Shown: piece by piece, positions 43,426-57,335 of the stretch
Layout of the letters: each line of letters opens with the position of its first letter
How positions within the stretch are numbered: position 1 is the first letter of the stretch
Program-made: the position numbers and the translations under genes
From: Heterohyrax brucei
Lineage: Eukaryota; Chordata; Mammalia; Hyracoidea; Procaviidae
Length of the DNA: 64,000 bases
Assembly: GCA_028571685.1 (NCBI GenBank)
Contig: CM053148.1
Location: 85,148,001-85,212,000 of the forward strand
Direction: 5' to 3'
The notes under the pieces: generated by a model
Database searches by the model: none
Seen by the model: only the letters and a program-made list of their open reading frames with translations
What the model was told of the DNA's origin: nothing

Positions 43426-45079
43426 ATTCATAGTCCTAAATTGCTGTCTATGCTTTTTTCCTCCTCTTTTATGTGATCACTTTGGCCCACAAGTCAAGAA
43501 CCCAGGGCATACTTCGCTCTAAAGAATTTGAGATTCCTACTTGGAACTCTCAAAGCGAATTCAGAGAAGAAATTAGTCTCACTGCCTTCGAGTCATGTTT
43601 CATTTTTGACCAAAAATAGCATAGCCAGCTTCAGATCTCAGTTTAGTAATCATCCTTGGCTAATACTGACGGATATTCAAAGAATGAGCTGCAGGCTTTG
43701 AAGGTAATTCCAACTGATCCATTCCAGAAATATTTAAGCAAAGGTTTCGTTACGAAGAAAGGTATGGGTACTTCTGAAAAGACAACCTTAAAAGGATAAG
43801 GGTGCTTCTGAATGTGAGTTTTGGTTTCTCTGCGGAAAACATTCACTTATGTTGAAAGGTTATTTGGTATATAATAGCTGAACATGCAAAATCTGGAATG
43901 AGATTGCTTTGCTGAATCCCAGCTCTGCCATTGACTTGTTGAATACTTTGTTCACCTCACCTCAGTTTTCCACCTGTAATATGAGGGTGATGATAACTTT
44001 TACTAGGTACATTTGGTATAAGGATCCAACTGTGAAACTAGTGGATAGTAAACACTACTACTACTTAAATGATGGAAGATATTAAGGTAATATTTCTAGA
44101 GCAGCATAGTATTTTTATGACAAAATTACTGAAGAGCTGTTGAGTGTAGTTAATGAAACACATACTGTCACATACTGTCAAAACCTTCGACACTCACACT
44201 GTTATCATTGCATACACCCTCTCTACCATGATTGATAATGTACTTTCTCTTCAAGAAGACATCTGCTCTTCTGTGCTCAGTTCTCCATACTGCCTCTTGT
44301 ATTTCACTTAACACAAAAACTTTTATGACAAAACCTATCCCTCATCCTTCCAAACAAGAGTACAAAAATGAGGAAGGAGTGAGTGTACTTAAAAAATACA
44401 TAACATACATATGTACCACTGTACCTGTGTTAGAAGGAGATGTAGACTAGCTTACGATCACTGAGTGTCCAGCTGAATCCAAAGAGAACTCAGGGTCTCT
44501 TGCTTGGTGCATAGTCAACCTCTTGGTTGTGCCACGTAGTGCTGCTTTCTCGGGCAGGAACGATTCAGCGATAAAATTTTCCCCCTGCAGTTGGGAGACT
44601 CAGGTTGAATTCCTTAAAAATAAATGAATAAATCATGTCACTGAATGATAACTTGGGAAACCAAAAGCCACGTACAATTAATTATCTCTAAGACTAAAAT
44701 TTGATCCAGAACTACACACAGAGGCAGATATCACCACAATGGCCAAGACAACTGCAAAGCTTCATATATACGTATATACATTTTGAATATTCTCCCATTA
44801 TATTTTAATTGTTTACTAAAAAGAAATACCAGATTTGGTTTAAATGAACTTTGGTTAACATAGAATCACTTGAATGCTCCCTTGTCTATGGCAGCTCCTA
44901 ACACTTCTGGCAATCCTTAGGGTTCCTGGACTTGGAGCTGCATCTGTCACCATTGTTCCTCTCCTTATCTTCGTGTGTAACACTTTGTCTATTCTGCTCT
45001 GCTCTTTTCATAAGAAGAAATCTTTAAGGTTAGGGCCCACCTCACTCTGATAGAACCTCATTAACACTGTCTCTCTGTT
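43426..45079. other. Intergenic with a tRNA-headed SINE scrap
   Basis: Mostly single-copy. A tRNA-like SINE head with gcagttgggagactcaggtt lies near 44555-44625. No exon seen. Confidence 0.5.
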
Positions 45080-48000
45080 GAACAACAGAACAAAACATTG
45101 CATAGTCCTGCACCATGCCCACAATCATTTTTATTTTCAAGCCTGTTTGTTTCAGCCATCTAGAGCTGCTGTAAAAGAAATACTAAAAGTGGATGGCTTT
45201 AGCAAAGAAAAGTTGATTCTTACACAGTCCAGTAGGCTACAAGTCTGAATTCAGGGTGTCTGCTTCAGGAGAAGGCTTTCTCTATTTGCCAGATCTAGAG
45301 GAAAGTCTTTGTGTTGCATCAATTTTTGGTCAGAACGTCATGTCTGAAAGATGCACTCTACTACCAGTGCTGTATTCTTGATGGGGTGAGGTTCCCAACT
45401 CCCTGCTTGCTTCCATTTCTTTCCATGTCTTGTAGGATAAGAGGTGGCACAAGCTACATTCCAGGTAAACTCCCTTTACAGTGAAACAGAGAGATAACCT
45501 TAGAAAGAGATTTACAACTCCACCCTATTCCTCTTTAACACATAGCATATGAAAATCACAAAATGGAGGACAATCATAATTACTGGAATCATGGCCCAGC
45601 CAAATGGCTAAACACATTTTTGGGGAGACAAAGTTCAACCCATGAAACTGTTGTTGCAGCTGCTGTGTCAACCCATCTCCCTGAGCACCTTCCTCTTTTT
45701 TATTGATCCTTTACTTTTCCAAGCATGATATCCTTCTCTCCCCCAAAAAGGTCCAAAGTATACAAGGCAGAGTCTCATTGTCTTTGCTTCCTATGAGCAC
45801 TCCGGTTGTGCTTCTTCCAGAACAGATCTCTTTGTCCTTTCGACAGTCCATGGTATCTTCAATATTCTTCTCCAACACTACAATTCACAAGCATCAATGC
45901 TTCTTCTGTCTTCTTTGTTCATTGTCCATCTTTCACAAGAATACGATGCAATTGAAAATACCATGGTTTGGGTCTGGTGACAACTTTATTTTTCAACACT
46001 TTAGAGAGATCCTTTGCAGCAGATTTTCCCAGTGCAGTATGTCTTTTGATTTCTTGCCTGCTGCTTCCATGGATGTTGATTGTGCTCCCAAGTAAAATGA
46101 GATCCTTTACAAACTCAGTCCTTTCTCTGTTTATCATTCTGTTGCTTACTGCTCCAGTCGTGATTTTTGTTTTCTTGATGTTGAGGTGTGATACATACTG
46201 AAGGCTGTGATCTTTGATCTTCATCAGTAAACATTTCAAATCTCCTTCTCTGTCAGCAAGTAAAGTTGTGTCATCTGCATAACACAGGTTGTTAATGAGT
46301 CTTCCTCTAATCCTGATGCCTTGTTCTTGTTAACATAGTCCAGTTTCTTGGATTATTTGCTTAGCATGCATATTGAAATGGTATGGTTAAAGGATACAAC
46401 CTGAAGCACACCTTTTCTGACATTACACCATAAGGTGTCCCCTTGCTCTGTTTGAATGACTGCCTCTTCATCAAGTACAGACTGCTCATGAGAACTATTA
46501 AATTGTTTAGGAATTCAAGTTCTCTGCAATGTTATTCATAGTTTGTTATGATCCATACAGTTATAGGCCTTTGCGTAGTCAATGACACACAAATAAACAT
46601 CTTTCTAGTATTCTCTACTTTCGACTAAATAATATCCCTGGTTCTATGTCCTCTTCTGAATACAACTTGAATTTCAGGAAGTTCCCTGTCAACATACTGT
46701 TGTAGTCGCTTATGAATAATCTTGAAGAAAATTTTACTGTCATGTGATATCAGTGATATTATTAAATAATTTCCTCATTCAGCTGGATCACCTTTCTTGG
46801 GAATAGGCATGAATATGGATCCCTTCCAGTTGGTTGACCAGGTAGATGTCTTCCAAGTTTCTTGGCATAGGTGAGTGAGCATTTACAGCTGCATCTGTTT
46901 GTTGAAACATTTCAATTGATATTCTTCCAATTCCTGGAAATTTGTTTTTCGCCAATGCCTTCAACGCAACTTTGACATCTTCCTTCAGTACCATCACTTT
47001 TTGATCATATGCTACTTCTTGAAATGGTAGACTGTCGACCAGTTCTTTCTCATATAATGACTCTGCATATTCTTCCCATTTTTTTTTGATGCTTCCCAAG
47101 TCATTTAATATTTTCCCTGTAGAACCCTTCACTATTGCAACTTGAGGCTTGAATTTTTTTCTTCAGTTCTTTCAGCTTGAGAAATGCAGAGCATATTCTT
47201 TCCTTTTGATTTTCTATCTCCAGCTGTTTCCATACATCGTTACAATACTTCACTTTGTCTTCTCAAGCCGCCCTTTGAAACCTTCTCTTCAGTTCCTTGA
47301 CTTCATCATTTCTTCCTTTTGTTTTAGCTACTTAATGTTCAAGATCAAGTTTCAAAGTCTCTTTGAACATCTGATTTGGCCTTTTCTTTCTTTCCTGTCT
47401 TTTAAATGATCTCTTGATTTCCATATAGATGATATCTTTGATGTCATCCCACAACTTGGCAATCCTTTGGTCATCAGTGTGCAACATATCAAGTCTTTTC
47501 TTGAGATGGCCTCTAAACTCAAGTGGAATATGCTTAAAACTGTACTTTGGCTCTTGTGGACTTTTTCTAATTTTCTTCAGTTTCAATTTGAACTTCCATA
47601 GGCACAGCTGATGGTCTCTGGTGCAGTTAACACCTGATCTTGTTCTGACAGATGATAGCTTTTCCATTTTCTCTTTTCACAGATGTAGTCGATTTGATTG
47701 CTTTTTAATCTACCTGCTGAGGTCCGTGTGAGTAGCTGTCATTTCTGTTGATGAAAAAAGGTATTTGCAATGAAGACGTCTTTGGCCTCGAGAAATTCTA
47801 TCATATAATCTTCAGCTTCATTTCTATAACTATGATTGTATTTCCAACCACTGATCCTTCTTCATTTCCAACTTTTGCATTCCAGTCACCAGTAACTGTC
47901 AGTGCATTCTGGCTGTATGGTCAATCAATTCCAGACGCAGAAGCTGGTAAAAATCTCCAGTTTCTTTAACTTTGGCATTAGTGGCTGATGCTAGATTTGA

Positions 48001-48650
48001 ATAATAGTTGTATTAACTGGTAATGTTTAACCCTCCACTTGTCTGTCAGTTTGTTGTACCGTGGGAGCTAGTATGTTGCTGACATGCTGGAAGCTATGCC
48101 ACTGGTAATCAAATACGAGAAGGGTGATCCATGGTGGACATATTTCAGCTGAGTTTCCAGAGTAAGACAGAGTAGGGAAAAGGACTCAGCAGTCTACTTC
48201 TGAAAAGAATTAACCAGCAACCACTTATGAATATCAGGAGAATATTGTCATACAGTAGAGCTGGAAAATGAGACCCCCAGGTTGGAAGGCACTCAAAACG
48301 TGACTGGGGAACTGTTGCCTCCTCAGAATAGAGTTGAACTTAATGACATGGATGCAGTCAGTCTTTCAGGAACTTCATTCGCTGATGCAGTGTGACTCAA
48401 GATGAGAAGAAATAGCTGCAAGCATCCATTAACGGTCATAAAGTGGAATGTATGAAGCATGAATCTAGGAAAATTGGAAACTGTCAAAAAATGAAGTGGA
48501 ATGCATTAACATCAATATTCTAGGCATTAGTGAACTGAAACAAAATAGTATTGGCCATTTTGAATCAAACAATCATATTGTCTACCATGTCAGGAATGAA
48601 AACTTTAAGAGGAAGAGTATTGTATTACATGATTAACATAGCAAAAGATA
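45080..48650 (-). mobile_element. Nearly complete RTE LINE with a 5' inversion
   Basis: From 45.08 to about 48.02 kb the element is antisense: 3' end, RT domain (minus-strand fragment 45919-46239 with LNIKKTKI and LILLGSTIN; a YADD codon run at 46270-46281), then back to the endonuclease region. From about 48.03 to 48.65 kb the 5' UTR and start of the ORF run in the sense direction. Interrupted by an LTR-like repeat at 45.15-45.65 kb. Confidence 0.85.
45145..45650 (-). repeat. LTR-like interspersed repeat, antisense
   Basis: Reverse-orientation member of the family at 9.51 and 11.79 kb: cagccatctagagctgctgt at its left end and atcatggcccagccaaatgg near its right end. It is inserted into the RTE 3' region. 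Confidence 0.6.
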
Positions 48651-48699
48651 AGTCCTATTTTTAAGTAAGGTCTATTTATAAGTGTCCATTACCAAAGCA

Positions 48700-48770
48700 T
48701 CAATTCTAACTCTGTCCTATAGGATTACTATGAATTAGAATTGACTCTATGTCAATGAGTTAATGTCTCT
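48700..48770 (+). repeat. AfroSINE 3' fragment
   Basis: Only the tail half (ctctgtcctataggattact to tctatgtcaatgagtta) is present. Confidence 0.6.
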
Positions 48771-48784
48771 AAATAAAAATTACA

Positions 48785-50700
48785 TGTCTTCAACTTACAC
48801 AGAAACAAACTCAAAATGGATCAAAGACCTAAACATCAAACCTAAAATGAATGCAAGCAAAAATATGGTAAAAAATGGAAGTTCTAACACATACCTTAGA
48901 TAAACTACAAAATTTGACCAACAATACACAAAAAATGGAAGAGAAAGTACATAAGTGGGAACTACTAAAAGCCAAACACTTACGTTCGCCCAAGGACCTT
49001 ATCAAGAGAGTTGAAAGACTACTTAGAGAATAGGAAAAAAATATTTGACAACTACATGTTGGATCAACATCTGATCTCCGTAATCTACAAGGTACTGAAA
49101 AATATCAACAAGAGAAGGGTAAATAACCCAATTAAGCAATGGACAAAGGGGATGGACAGACACTTCACCAAAGAAGGCATTCAGGCAGCCAAAATGCTCA
49201 CAGTCGTTAGCTATTAGAGAAATCCAAATCAGAGCTATGAGATAACCATCTCACCACAATAAGGTTGGCAATCATCCAAAAAGCACAAAATAATCAATGC
49301 AGGAGAGGATATGAAGAGATTGGGACTCTCCTACACTGCTGGTAGGAATGCATAATGGTACAACCTCACTGGAGAGCAATTTGATACTTTCTTAAAAAGA
49401 TAGAAATGCTATATGATCCAGCAATTTCACTACTTGGAATATATCCTACAGAATGAAGACAGTCACCCAAACAGATACATGCACATGAATATCTATCACA
49501 ACACTGTCCACAATAGTAAAAAGATGGAATCAACCTAGGTCCCCATCAATAGATGAATGGTAAACAAACTATGGTACAACATACAGTGGAACACTGTGCA
49601 ATGATAAACAACAATGATTATTTTAGGAGGCATCTCATAACCTAGTTTCAAGTAGAAGATATCATGCTGAGTAAAATCAGTCTGCTGCTAAAGGACAAGT
49701 ATTGTATGAGACCTCTGCTACAAAGACTTAAAAAGAGAAGACTATTTGATGGCTGCAAGGGGAGGGAGGGAGGAAGACAGATGTTTATAAATTAGTCAAT
49801 AGGAATTTGGTTAGGTGAACAGAGTGACAGCACGCAGTAGAGGGCAGATCAGCATAACTGGACTACACCATAAACTGAAAGGTTTTCAAAACTCAGTCCA
49901 AAATTTCAAAGGATAGAGTAGCAGGGACAGGGATCTGGGGGCCATGTTTTCAGGGGACATCAAGGCTAGTTGGCATAGGTAGTCTTTTGCTAAGAGCATC
50001 ATCTGTACCCCATATTGGTGAGTAGTGTCTGGGGTCTTAAAAGCCAGTAAGCTGCCGTCTGAGGTACACCACATGATCCCAATCCATCTGGAACAGTAGA
50101 TGACCAAGAGCATCAAGCCAAGCCAAGCCAAGTGCCTTCGAATTGAGCCTGGAGGCAGAAGGATCCATATGAACGAGATAGCATCAGCATGAGATTGAAA
50201 GAACCAGACGGTGCCTGACCACCACTAAAGACAGCTGTGACAGGGAAGGCACCTGATGCAGCATAAGAAGAAGAGATGAGCAGTTCCAGAACTCTACTAA
50301 AGACCAGAATTGTTGGTTTGACAGCCTGAAGATTCCCCTAGGAACATGGCCTAGAGACTTGCTGCTGACCCTGACCTGAAGCCAGTACGGCAGTCAACTC
50401 TCTTCAGACAAGTGTGAACTGGACTTGGGGACACAGTGTGAGCAGGTGGTATCTGTCCTTTATGGTTTTATACATTTATAGGGGCTGTGCTACTGATTTC
50501 TTTCTAGACTAGAGAGAAGGAAGTGGACTGGAGGGGACAGGTGATCATTAAGAGGAAACTGAAAGTAAAAAGTGAAAAAGAGGAGTGTGCTGTTACAGGG
50601 TGAGGAGAGCAGATGGAATCGAAGACAGGGAGGCATGAAAATTGACTTGGATTGTATACTGTCACTTAATCCTGATAAACACACACACATACAAATTACA
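48785..50700 (+). mobile_element. 5'-truncated L1, ORF2 3' part and 3' UTR
   Basis: Sense ORF2 C-terminal sequence with RRVNNPIKQWTKGMDRHFTK at 49.1 kb, frames broken. The 3' UTR has gtgtctggggtcttaaaagc. It ends near 50.69 kb with ttgtatactgtcacttaatc. Confidence 0.82.
50118..50146 (-). mobile_element. SINE/RTE-tail micro-insertion with expanded gccaa tail
   Basis: Three gccaa units precede gtgccttcgaattgag. It sits in an L1 3' UTR. The flanking duplication is unclear. Confidence 0.55.
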
Positions 50701-50848
50701 TGTCCCCTTTTTCCTTGGTTTGTTTCAAAATAAATTAGAAAATAAATAGGAAACACTTTTGATCAATCAGTTTAGCGGTAAAAAAAAAAATCTGAACTTG
50801 CAGAAACAGAAAATCATGATCTCTTAATAAGCTGAGTTTACAGGTAGC

Positions 50849-50851
50849 TTA

Positions 50852-50886
<35 letters not shown>
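50849..50886. repeat. (TA)n microsatellite
   Basis: About 38 bp of alternating TA with one interruption (tac). Confidence 0.9.
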
Positions 50887-51394
50887 CACTGGAAATGACT
50901 CAAAAATGTCTTTCTCATTATTTTGTTTTCCAAATAAAGAAAAATACTGTTACCTCTTTTTGTTCATATATACAAAGATTATGGTGACTTTCAGAAACTG
51001 TTATTTCTGAAAGACAGAAATTTTACGGGGGGATGTACAATGTTATAAACACTGAAAAAAGGTACTAAAATTTGTTTTTATTTATAACAGATTCTGAAAA
51101 TTAGTGCTATGCTATGGCGATGTTCTTTTTGGCAGAACTTTGCTTTTAGTTCATCAGCATTGACGAATATCTCACTGGTCTCTAAAAAAAATAATCCATG
51201 CCGAGACCCCTGTGGTGGTAAAATCTGTTCCATCTAAGGCTGCCCAATGGGAACTTCCCAGACCTTTCTCAAACAATAATACATTCTTCCCTAAAAAATT
51301 GTTCTAATGACTTTAAAAACTAATGATTTCTTTTTGAAGAGTTGCTAGTTTTTATCAGGTTTTGAGATCAAATTCTTAACAATCAAAAGCTTGT

Positions 51395-51412
51395 GGGCCA
51401 AGCCAAGTGCCG
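51395..51412 (-). mobile_element. 18-bp SINE/RTE-tail micro-insertion with 12-bp target duplication
   Basis: gggccaagccaagtgccg is flanked on both sides by tcaaaagcttgt (51383-51394 and 51413-51424). It is the clearest member of the micro-insertion family. Confidence 0.8.
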
Positions 51413-51689
51413 TCAAAAGCTTGTAAATGAATGCATATACAGTTTGAAAAACCTGTGGTCCGGAAACAAACAAAAAATGCAAAGCTAAACTGTAAATGCT
51501 TTAGGGAACCTAAAGTACAGTGTGAAAGCATGGACAGTACAGCAGCATTTGCACAGAAAGCTCCTTTATTCCTCATGATATGATTCTCTGTGAGTTTTGT
51601 CCCTGGTAGTGAGTTGCACACTGGGAGAGTAACCTCCTGTAACAAAGATGATATTAAGATTCATGTGTTGTCTGACATACTGAGTGAAA

Positions 51690-51850
51690 CCCTGGTAGAA
51701 TAGCAGTTAAGTGCTGTGTCCGCTAACCAAAAAGTCAGCAGCTGAACCTGCCAGGCACTCTTCGGAAACTCTACGGAACAGTTCTACTGTCTCTTACAGG
51801 ATTGCAATGAATCAAAATTCACTCTACAGCAGAGGGTTTGGTTTGGACAT
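51690..51850 (+). repeat. AfroSINE
   Basis: Near-complete sense element (aaccctggtagaatagcagt to cagcagagggtttggttt). Confidence 0.82.
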
Positions 51851-54116
51851 ACTGAGAACTGAAAGTGGTTTTAAACCCTGTATCATTATCCTAACCACAA
51901 ACAAAATTATGCAAATGCAAATAACCCCTGTGAAAATGGCTAAGAGAAACTTATATAGCAAGTTAGTAATGGAATTGGGAACTGTGAGTGGAATGGTAGT
52001 TCTGTACAGATTTGAATAGATGGAAATGAATTAGTTGCAGAAATACCTTAGATCATACATTTTATTTATTTATTTGCTCTGTATGAGAGAGATCAGTTTG
52101 CATCTCTAAGGAGAGTCCCTGAAGTATCATTTACAGATCACTATGGCTGGAGATTATCCAAGACCATGTGAAACTGCTTAGTTTGACAGACACCATGTTC
52201 AAGTGAAAATGCTGTGGATTAGAGGAAAAAAAAAAAGTGCTGTAAAGATAAGGTTTTGGTATGATCATTACAAATCCAGTAATTCAAAACATGTACGTGT
52301 GGCTTCCAATGTTGCATATAAACACAAGACCCAGTTACCTAACACATATACACTTACTCACAATACAAAGTAAAATTTAGAAACATAACAAGCCTGACTT
52401 TACTCTGAACGTGATCACAGTATGTATTTACTAATTCTTCCTTTTGAAAATACCAACTAAATAATGTGTTTACTTATCTTGGACAGAAAGTTAAGGCAGA
52501 TAAATACTGAATTCCTGCACATCCACATTCTCCTTTGGGAAGTCAATTTCCCAGAAGAAGACTGCTAAATAACAACCAAACATAGTATATAGTTCGGTAT
52601 ATCCACATTAATGGTTACAGATAAGACAAGTAACAGAGTGGACAGAGAGTCATTTAGACTGGGATGCTTAATAGAGGCTTTGTGGAGGGAAAGGAATTTG
52701 AATTATGCTCTAAAAAATGGGTGGGATTGGGATGGGCTGAGAGTCACTTTCCCGGAGGTATGGTAGAAGCTGGAGCAAAATCTTAGAGTCAGAAATGAGC
52801 TCAGAACAAGGGTTTCTTTTGAGCAAATTATATAGGAAAAAAAAAGAAAAAAAGAATCTGTTCAAAAATTGTGTACTTGGGATAAAACTGAAATAAAACA
52901 AGAAGCAAGAAGAATGTCATAAATGGTCAGTGGATGCAACAGGGGTTAGGCTGGAGACTTCCAGAAGGACACCAACATTAACCTCAGGTTCAAGGGGCTA
53001 TAGAAGTACTTAACTAGTATTTGCTGAACACAGACTTTTCTTTGAATGATGTCAGAGATAACACTGGAAACATATTAAAAAACAAGTTCTTGGCCCAACC
53101 ATTAAAGAAAAAACTATAATCCAAATTATTAAGATGAAATTTGTACTAAAAAGAAAAATGGAAACACACACAGCTTAACTCAGAAACAGGATTAATGACT
53201 AAGGTAAACCAAAGGCCATGATGTGATAAACTGAAGCAGACTTCAGAATTTAAGTTTCAGGCAAACTCACCCCTTCTTTCAATAAAATGCATTATGCATG
53301 GAGTTGTTAGGAGACAGAATGTTATAGTAGACAAGGCAGCAACCAGGGAGTCTTATTAGCTTTTTGTTGTTGTTAAATTGAGTTTTGAGTTACCTTCGTT
53401 TTTTAAAACAGGAAATTTGTTTCAAATTTTGATCAGAAATGATGTTAATTGAAAGAGGAAACCAGTGTGGAAATGACCTTCTACTCTAACAAAGGTGGTG
53501 GCAGATTGGTCTAGAATCCAATAATGGATGATAAACATTAGCATAACACAGATAAAGTGCCACAGTTAGGAAAAAACAAATCAGATAATTTTTATATCAT
53601 GAAATATTATATTGACCAGGAAGTGCTCCTCCTTCAAGGTGCCTATTTTCCGGGCAGGTAAGCAAGCCTGCAAAGTGGTGCTGGTATGGAAGAAAGTCTA
53701 AAGAAAATCAGTAGTTATTAGAATTTGGCAAAGACATATTAAATTTAAAAAGAAAAAGATGAAGAGATTTGGTTAATTTTGCAAAGAGAAGAAGAAATCT
53801 GAACTTGAGAGTCTCTAGACAATTATACTGTCTATGTCCTGGAGCACTAAGAATTACATGAGCCAAGTCACACACAGTCGTGAGCAGCGTAATGCCCTTG
53901 GAAGATATACACCCACCCAAAAGCACACAAGAGAATTTTCCAACAAAATCTTTTATCATGAAAACAGTGATGACTGGAAACAATACAAGTTTATTCTTGA
54001 GGCAACAATGTGACTATAGTCAAAAAACATCATTGACTTCCAACTGAACCAGGAAAACAATGTATGGTTTATGGAGGTCCCTTTTGTCTCCATTTCTCAT
54101 TTAATGTGCATACTGT
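51851..54116. other. Intergenic, no gene seen
   Basis: About 2.3 kb of AT-rich sequence with no open frame, RNA gene or repeat I can identify. Confidence 0.5.
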
Positions 54117-57100
54117 TGTCTGTGGAGGCATCTAGTTGGTTCTGACTCACAGCAACTCCGTGCACAACCGAATGAAACACTCCTTGGCTCTTCATCATCC
54201 TCTGAATCCCTGCTATTTTGAATCCATTGTTACAGCTGCTGTGTCAACCTCGATGAACGTCTTCCTCCCTTCACGGATACCACAGGGTCCCTGTGAGTCA
54301 GAATCTACTATGGGGTCTCCTTTGGGTCTCTACTATTGGGCTGCTATGAGTCGGAATCAGCTCCACGGTACTGGGTTTGGTTTGGTTTGCCTGCTTCTCC
54401 AGGGACTGGTCTCTCCTGGTAACTTGTCCAAAGTGCATGAAACAAAATCTTGCCATTTTCACTTCTAAGGAACATTCTGACTATCTCTTACAAGACAGAC
54501 TTGTCTGTTTATTCTAGCAGTCCTTGTTATAGCCAAAATTCTTCACCAAACTTGTAATTCAAAGACACCAATTCCTCAATATTTAATAGTATCTAATTCA
54601 CTATCCAACTTTCAAAGGCATATGAGGTGACTGAAAATACTCCGGTTTGGGTCAGACAACTTAGTCCTCAAAGTGACTTTATAGGATTTTAGAGAAATAT
54701 TTTCCAGTATATTTGCATAACATAAATACTCATCTAATTGCTTTACTGTAGCTTCCATGGGTGTCGATTGTGGATTCAACTAAAATGCCACCCTTGAGAA
54801 CTTCAATTTCCTCTCTGCTTATCATGATGTTGCTTATCAGTCTAGTTGTAAGGATTTTCTTTTTTTTAATGCTCAGGTGTAATTCACACCGAAAGTTGTA
54901 GTTTTAGATCTCTGTCACTAAGAGCTTCAAGTTGTCTCCTCACTCAGCAAGCAAAGTTGTGTCCTCTTCTTATCACAGAGTGTTAATGAGCCTTCCTCCA
55001 ATTCTGAGGTCTCGTTCTTCTTTGTGTAGATTGGCTTCTGAGATTGTTGCTCAGCAAACAGAATAAGTGGGGAAAGGCTTCAGCGTAGATGCTTGTAGAT
55101 CACTCGGTATTCCCTTGTTCTCTTTGATCTATGTGCAGGTTTCACATGAGCACAAGTCAGTGTTACATAATTCCCATTTTTCACAATGTTATCAGTAATT
55201 TGTTACTATCCACACAGTCAAATGCCTTTGCATAGATAATAAACATGGACAAATATCTTTCTGGCGTTCTCAGTTTTCAACCAGGATCCACGTGGAGTCA
55301 GCAAGGACATCCCTTATCCTCTTCTGAATCTGACTTGAATTTCTGGCATCTATCTCCCAATGTGCTGCAGCAACTTTTAATTATCTTCAGCAAAATATCA
55401 TTTGTCTGTGATGTTAATGATATCGTGTGATAATTTATGTGTCCTGTTAGATCACTTTTCTTTGGAATGGGCACTAATATGACCTCTTTAGTTGATTGGC
55501 CAGGCGAGTGTTCTCCATATTACATTGCATAGATGAGTAAGCAACTCCACCACTGCACACCCTTACTGAAATGTTTCAACTGATATTTTGTCAACTTCTA
55601 CGCCCTTGTTTTTTTGCCAGTGCCTTTAGTGCAGCTTGGACTTCTTCCTGCAATACCATCAGTTTTTGCCTCCTGAGATGGTTACAATTTAATCAGTTAT
55701 TTTCCTCACTGTAATTGTATTTTTGTTTCATATTCTTTTGATGATTGCTGTATTGTTCGGTAGCTAGCCCACAGAATCCTTCACTATTGAGTCTGAATTT
55801 TTTTCTTCAATTCTTTTACCTTACAAAATGTTGAGCATGTCCTTCTCTTTTGCTTTCTAACTCTAGCTCTTTGCACGTTTCATTTTAATGCTTCACCTTG
55901 TCTTCTTGGAATCTTCTTTACGGCTCTGCTACATCTTTTCTTCTGTTCATTTCAGTTACTCTGTATTTAACCCTGGTGGCGTAGACGGGTTAAGTGCTAC
56001 GTCTGCTAACCAAAAGTTTGGCAGTTCAAATCCACCAGGTGCTCTTTGGAAACTCTATGGTGCAGTTCTACTCTAACCTCTAGGGTCTCTATGAGTCAGA
56101 CCTGATTTGATGGCAGCGGGTTTTATATTCAACAGGAAGTTTTAGAATCTTTTCTGACATCCATTTTGTTTTTCTCTTTTATTTTCCTGCCTTTTTAATG
56201 ACTTTTTGCTTTCTTCATGTATGATGTTCTTGATGTCATCTCACAACTCATCTAGTCTTCTGTGATTAGTGTTTAGGGCACTAAATCTGTTCTTGCAATG
56301 GATTCTAAATTGAGGTGCATGCATTCATGGTTGTCCTTTGGCTTTTGTGGACTTGTTTTAATTTGCTTTAGTTTCAACTTAGATTTGCATATGAGCACTT
56401 GATGGCCTACTCCCCAGTGATACCTGGCTTTGTTCTAACTAAGAATATTGAACATCTTTATCATCTTTTCCCATCCATGTAGTCAATTTGATTCCTTGAA
56501 CTCCATCTGGTGAGGTAAGTGTACATTATTGTCACTTATGTTGTTAAAAACAATATTTTTGACAAATAATTTCTTAGTCTTGCAAAATTTCTATCATGCC
56601 ATCTCTGGTGTTGTTCTGTCATCAAGGCCATATTTTCCATCTACTAATCTTTCTTCTTTGTTTCCAACTTTCAAATTCTAATCATCAAATTATCAGAGCA
56701 TCCTGCTTGCCTGTGAGATCAATTTCAGATGGAAGAAGTTCATAAAAAAGAAAATTTTTTTTCAATTTCTTCGTCTTCGGTCTTAATGAATTTGAATAAC
56801 AGTTTTACTAACTGTTCTCCCTTGAAAGTGTGTGGATATTATCCTATCACTGACAGCGACATACCTCAGGAGAGATCTTGAAATGTTCTTTTAGATGATA
56901 AATAAGATGCAATTCATCTTCAATTTATTATCCCTAGCATAGCAGACCATATGATGTCCATTAAAAATATCCAGTATCAGTCAATTTCAACTCACCAATA
57001 ACTAGGATTTCAGTCCTATGCCTTCCATTTCATTTTTGATGACTTCTGTTTTTCCTAGATAAGTAGTTCAGAATTTCACATATCAATTATTAGTGAACGT

Positions 57101-57335
57101 TTGCATCTGTTTCTTCTCTTTTTAGTCATGGCTTATTATCAAACACAGATCCCGAAAGCTTTTCTTCATCCACATCACTAAGATCACTCTACTTGTAAGA
57201 AGTAGCTCTTCTCCAGTCACATTCAGTGTGCCTTTCTATCCAAGGGGCTTGTCTTCCACCACTATACCAGACAATGTTCTACTGTTCATTGTAAGCACTT
57301 CACTGGTCAATTTTGTGCATATATTGAATATGTAT
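54117..57335 (-). mobile_element. Nearly full-length RTE LINE, antisense
   Basis: Continuous from the reversed 3' tail (54.12 kb) through RT, inter-domain and endonuclease parts to the 5' region (57.33 kb), in the same order as the 45-48 kb copy. The frames are dead: the RT YADD region near 54.96 kb is no longer intact. AfroSINE pieces are inserted at about 54280-54388 and 55960-56130. Its distal 250 bp survives in copy A at 14.73 kb. Confidence 0.85.
55960..56130 (+). repeat. AfroSINE inserted in the RTE
   Basis: Complete sense element (accctggtggcgtagacggg to gatggcagcgggtttt). Confidence 0.88.

Noticed and set aside
44555-44625. Possible tRNA gene
   Set aside because: The tRNA-like boxes are those of a SINE head, with no full cloverleaf or terminator.
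45919-46239. Reverse-transcriptase open frame as a live gene
   Set aside because: It is part of an RTE copy with stops, an internal insertion and a 5' inversion, so it is not functional.
50849-50886. TA-rich tract as a regulatory element
   Set aside because: It is a plain dinucleotide microsatellite with no gene nearby.
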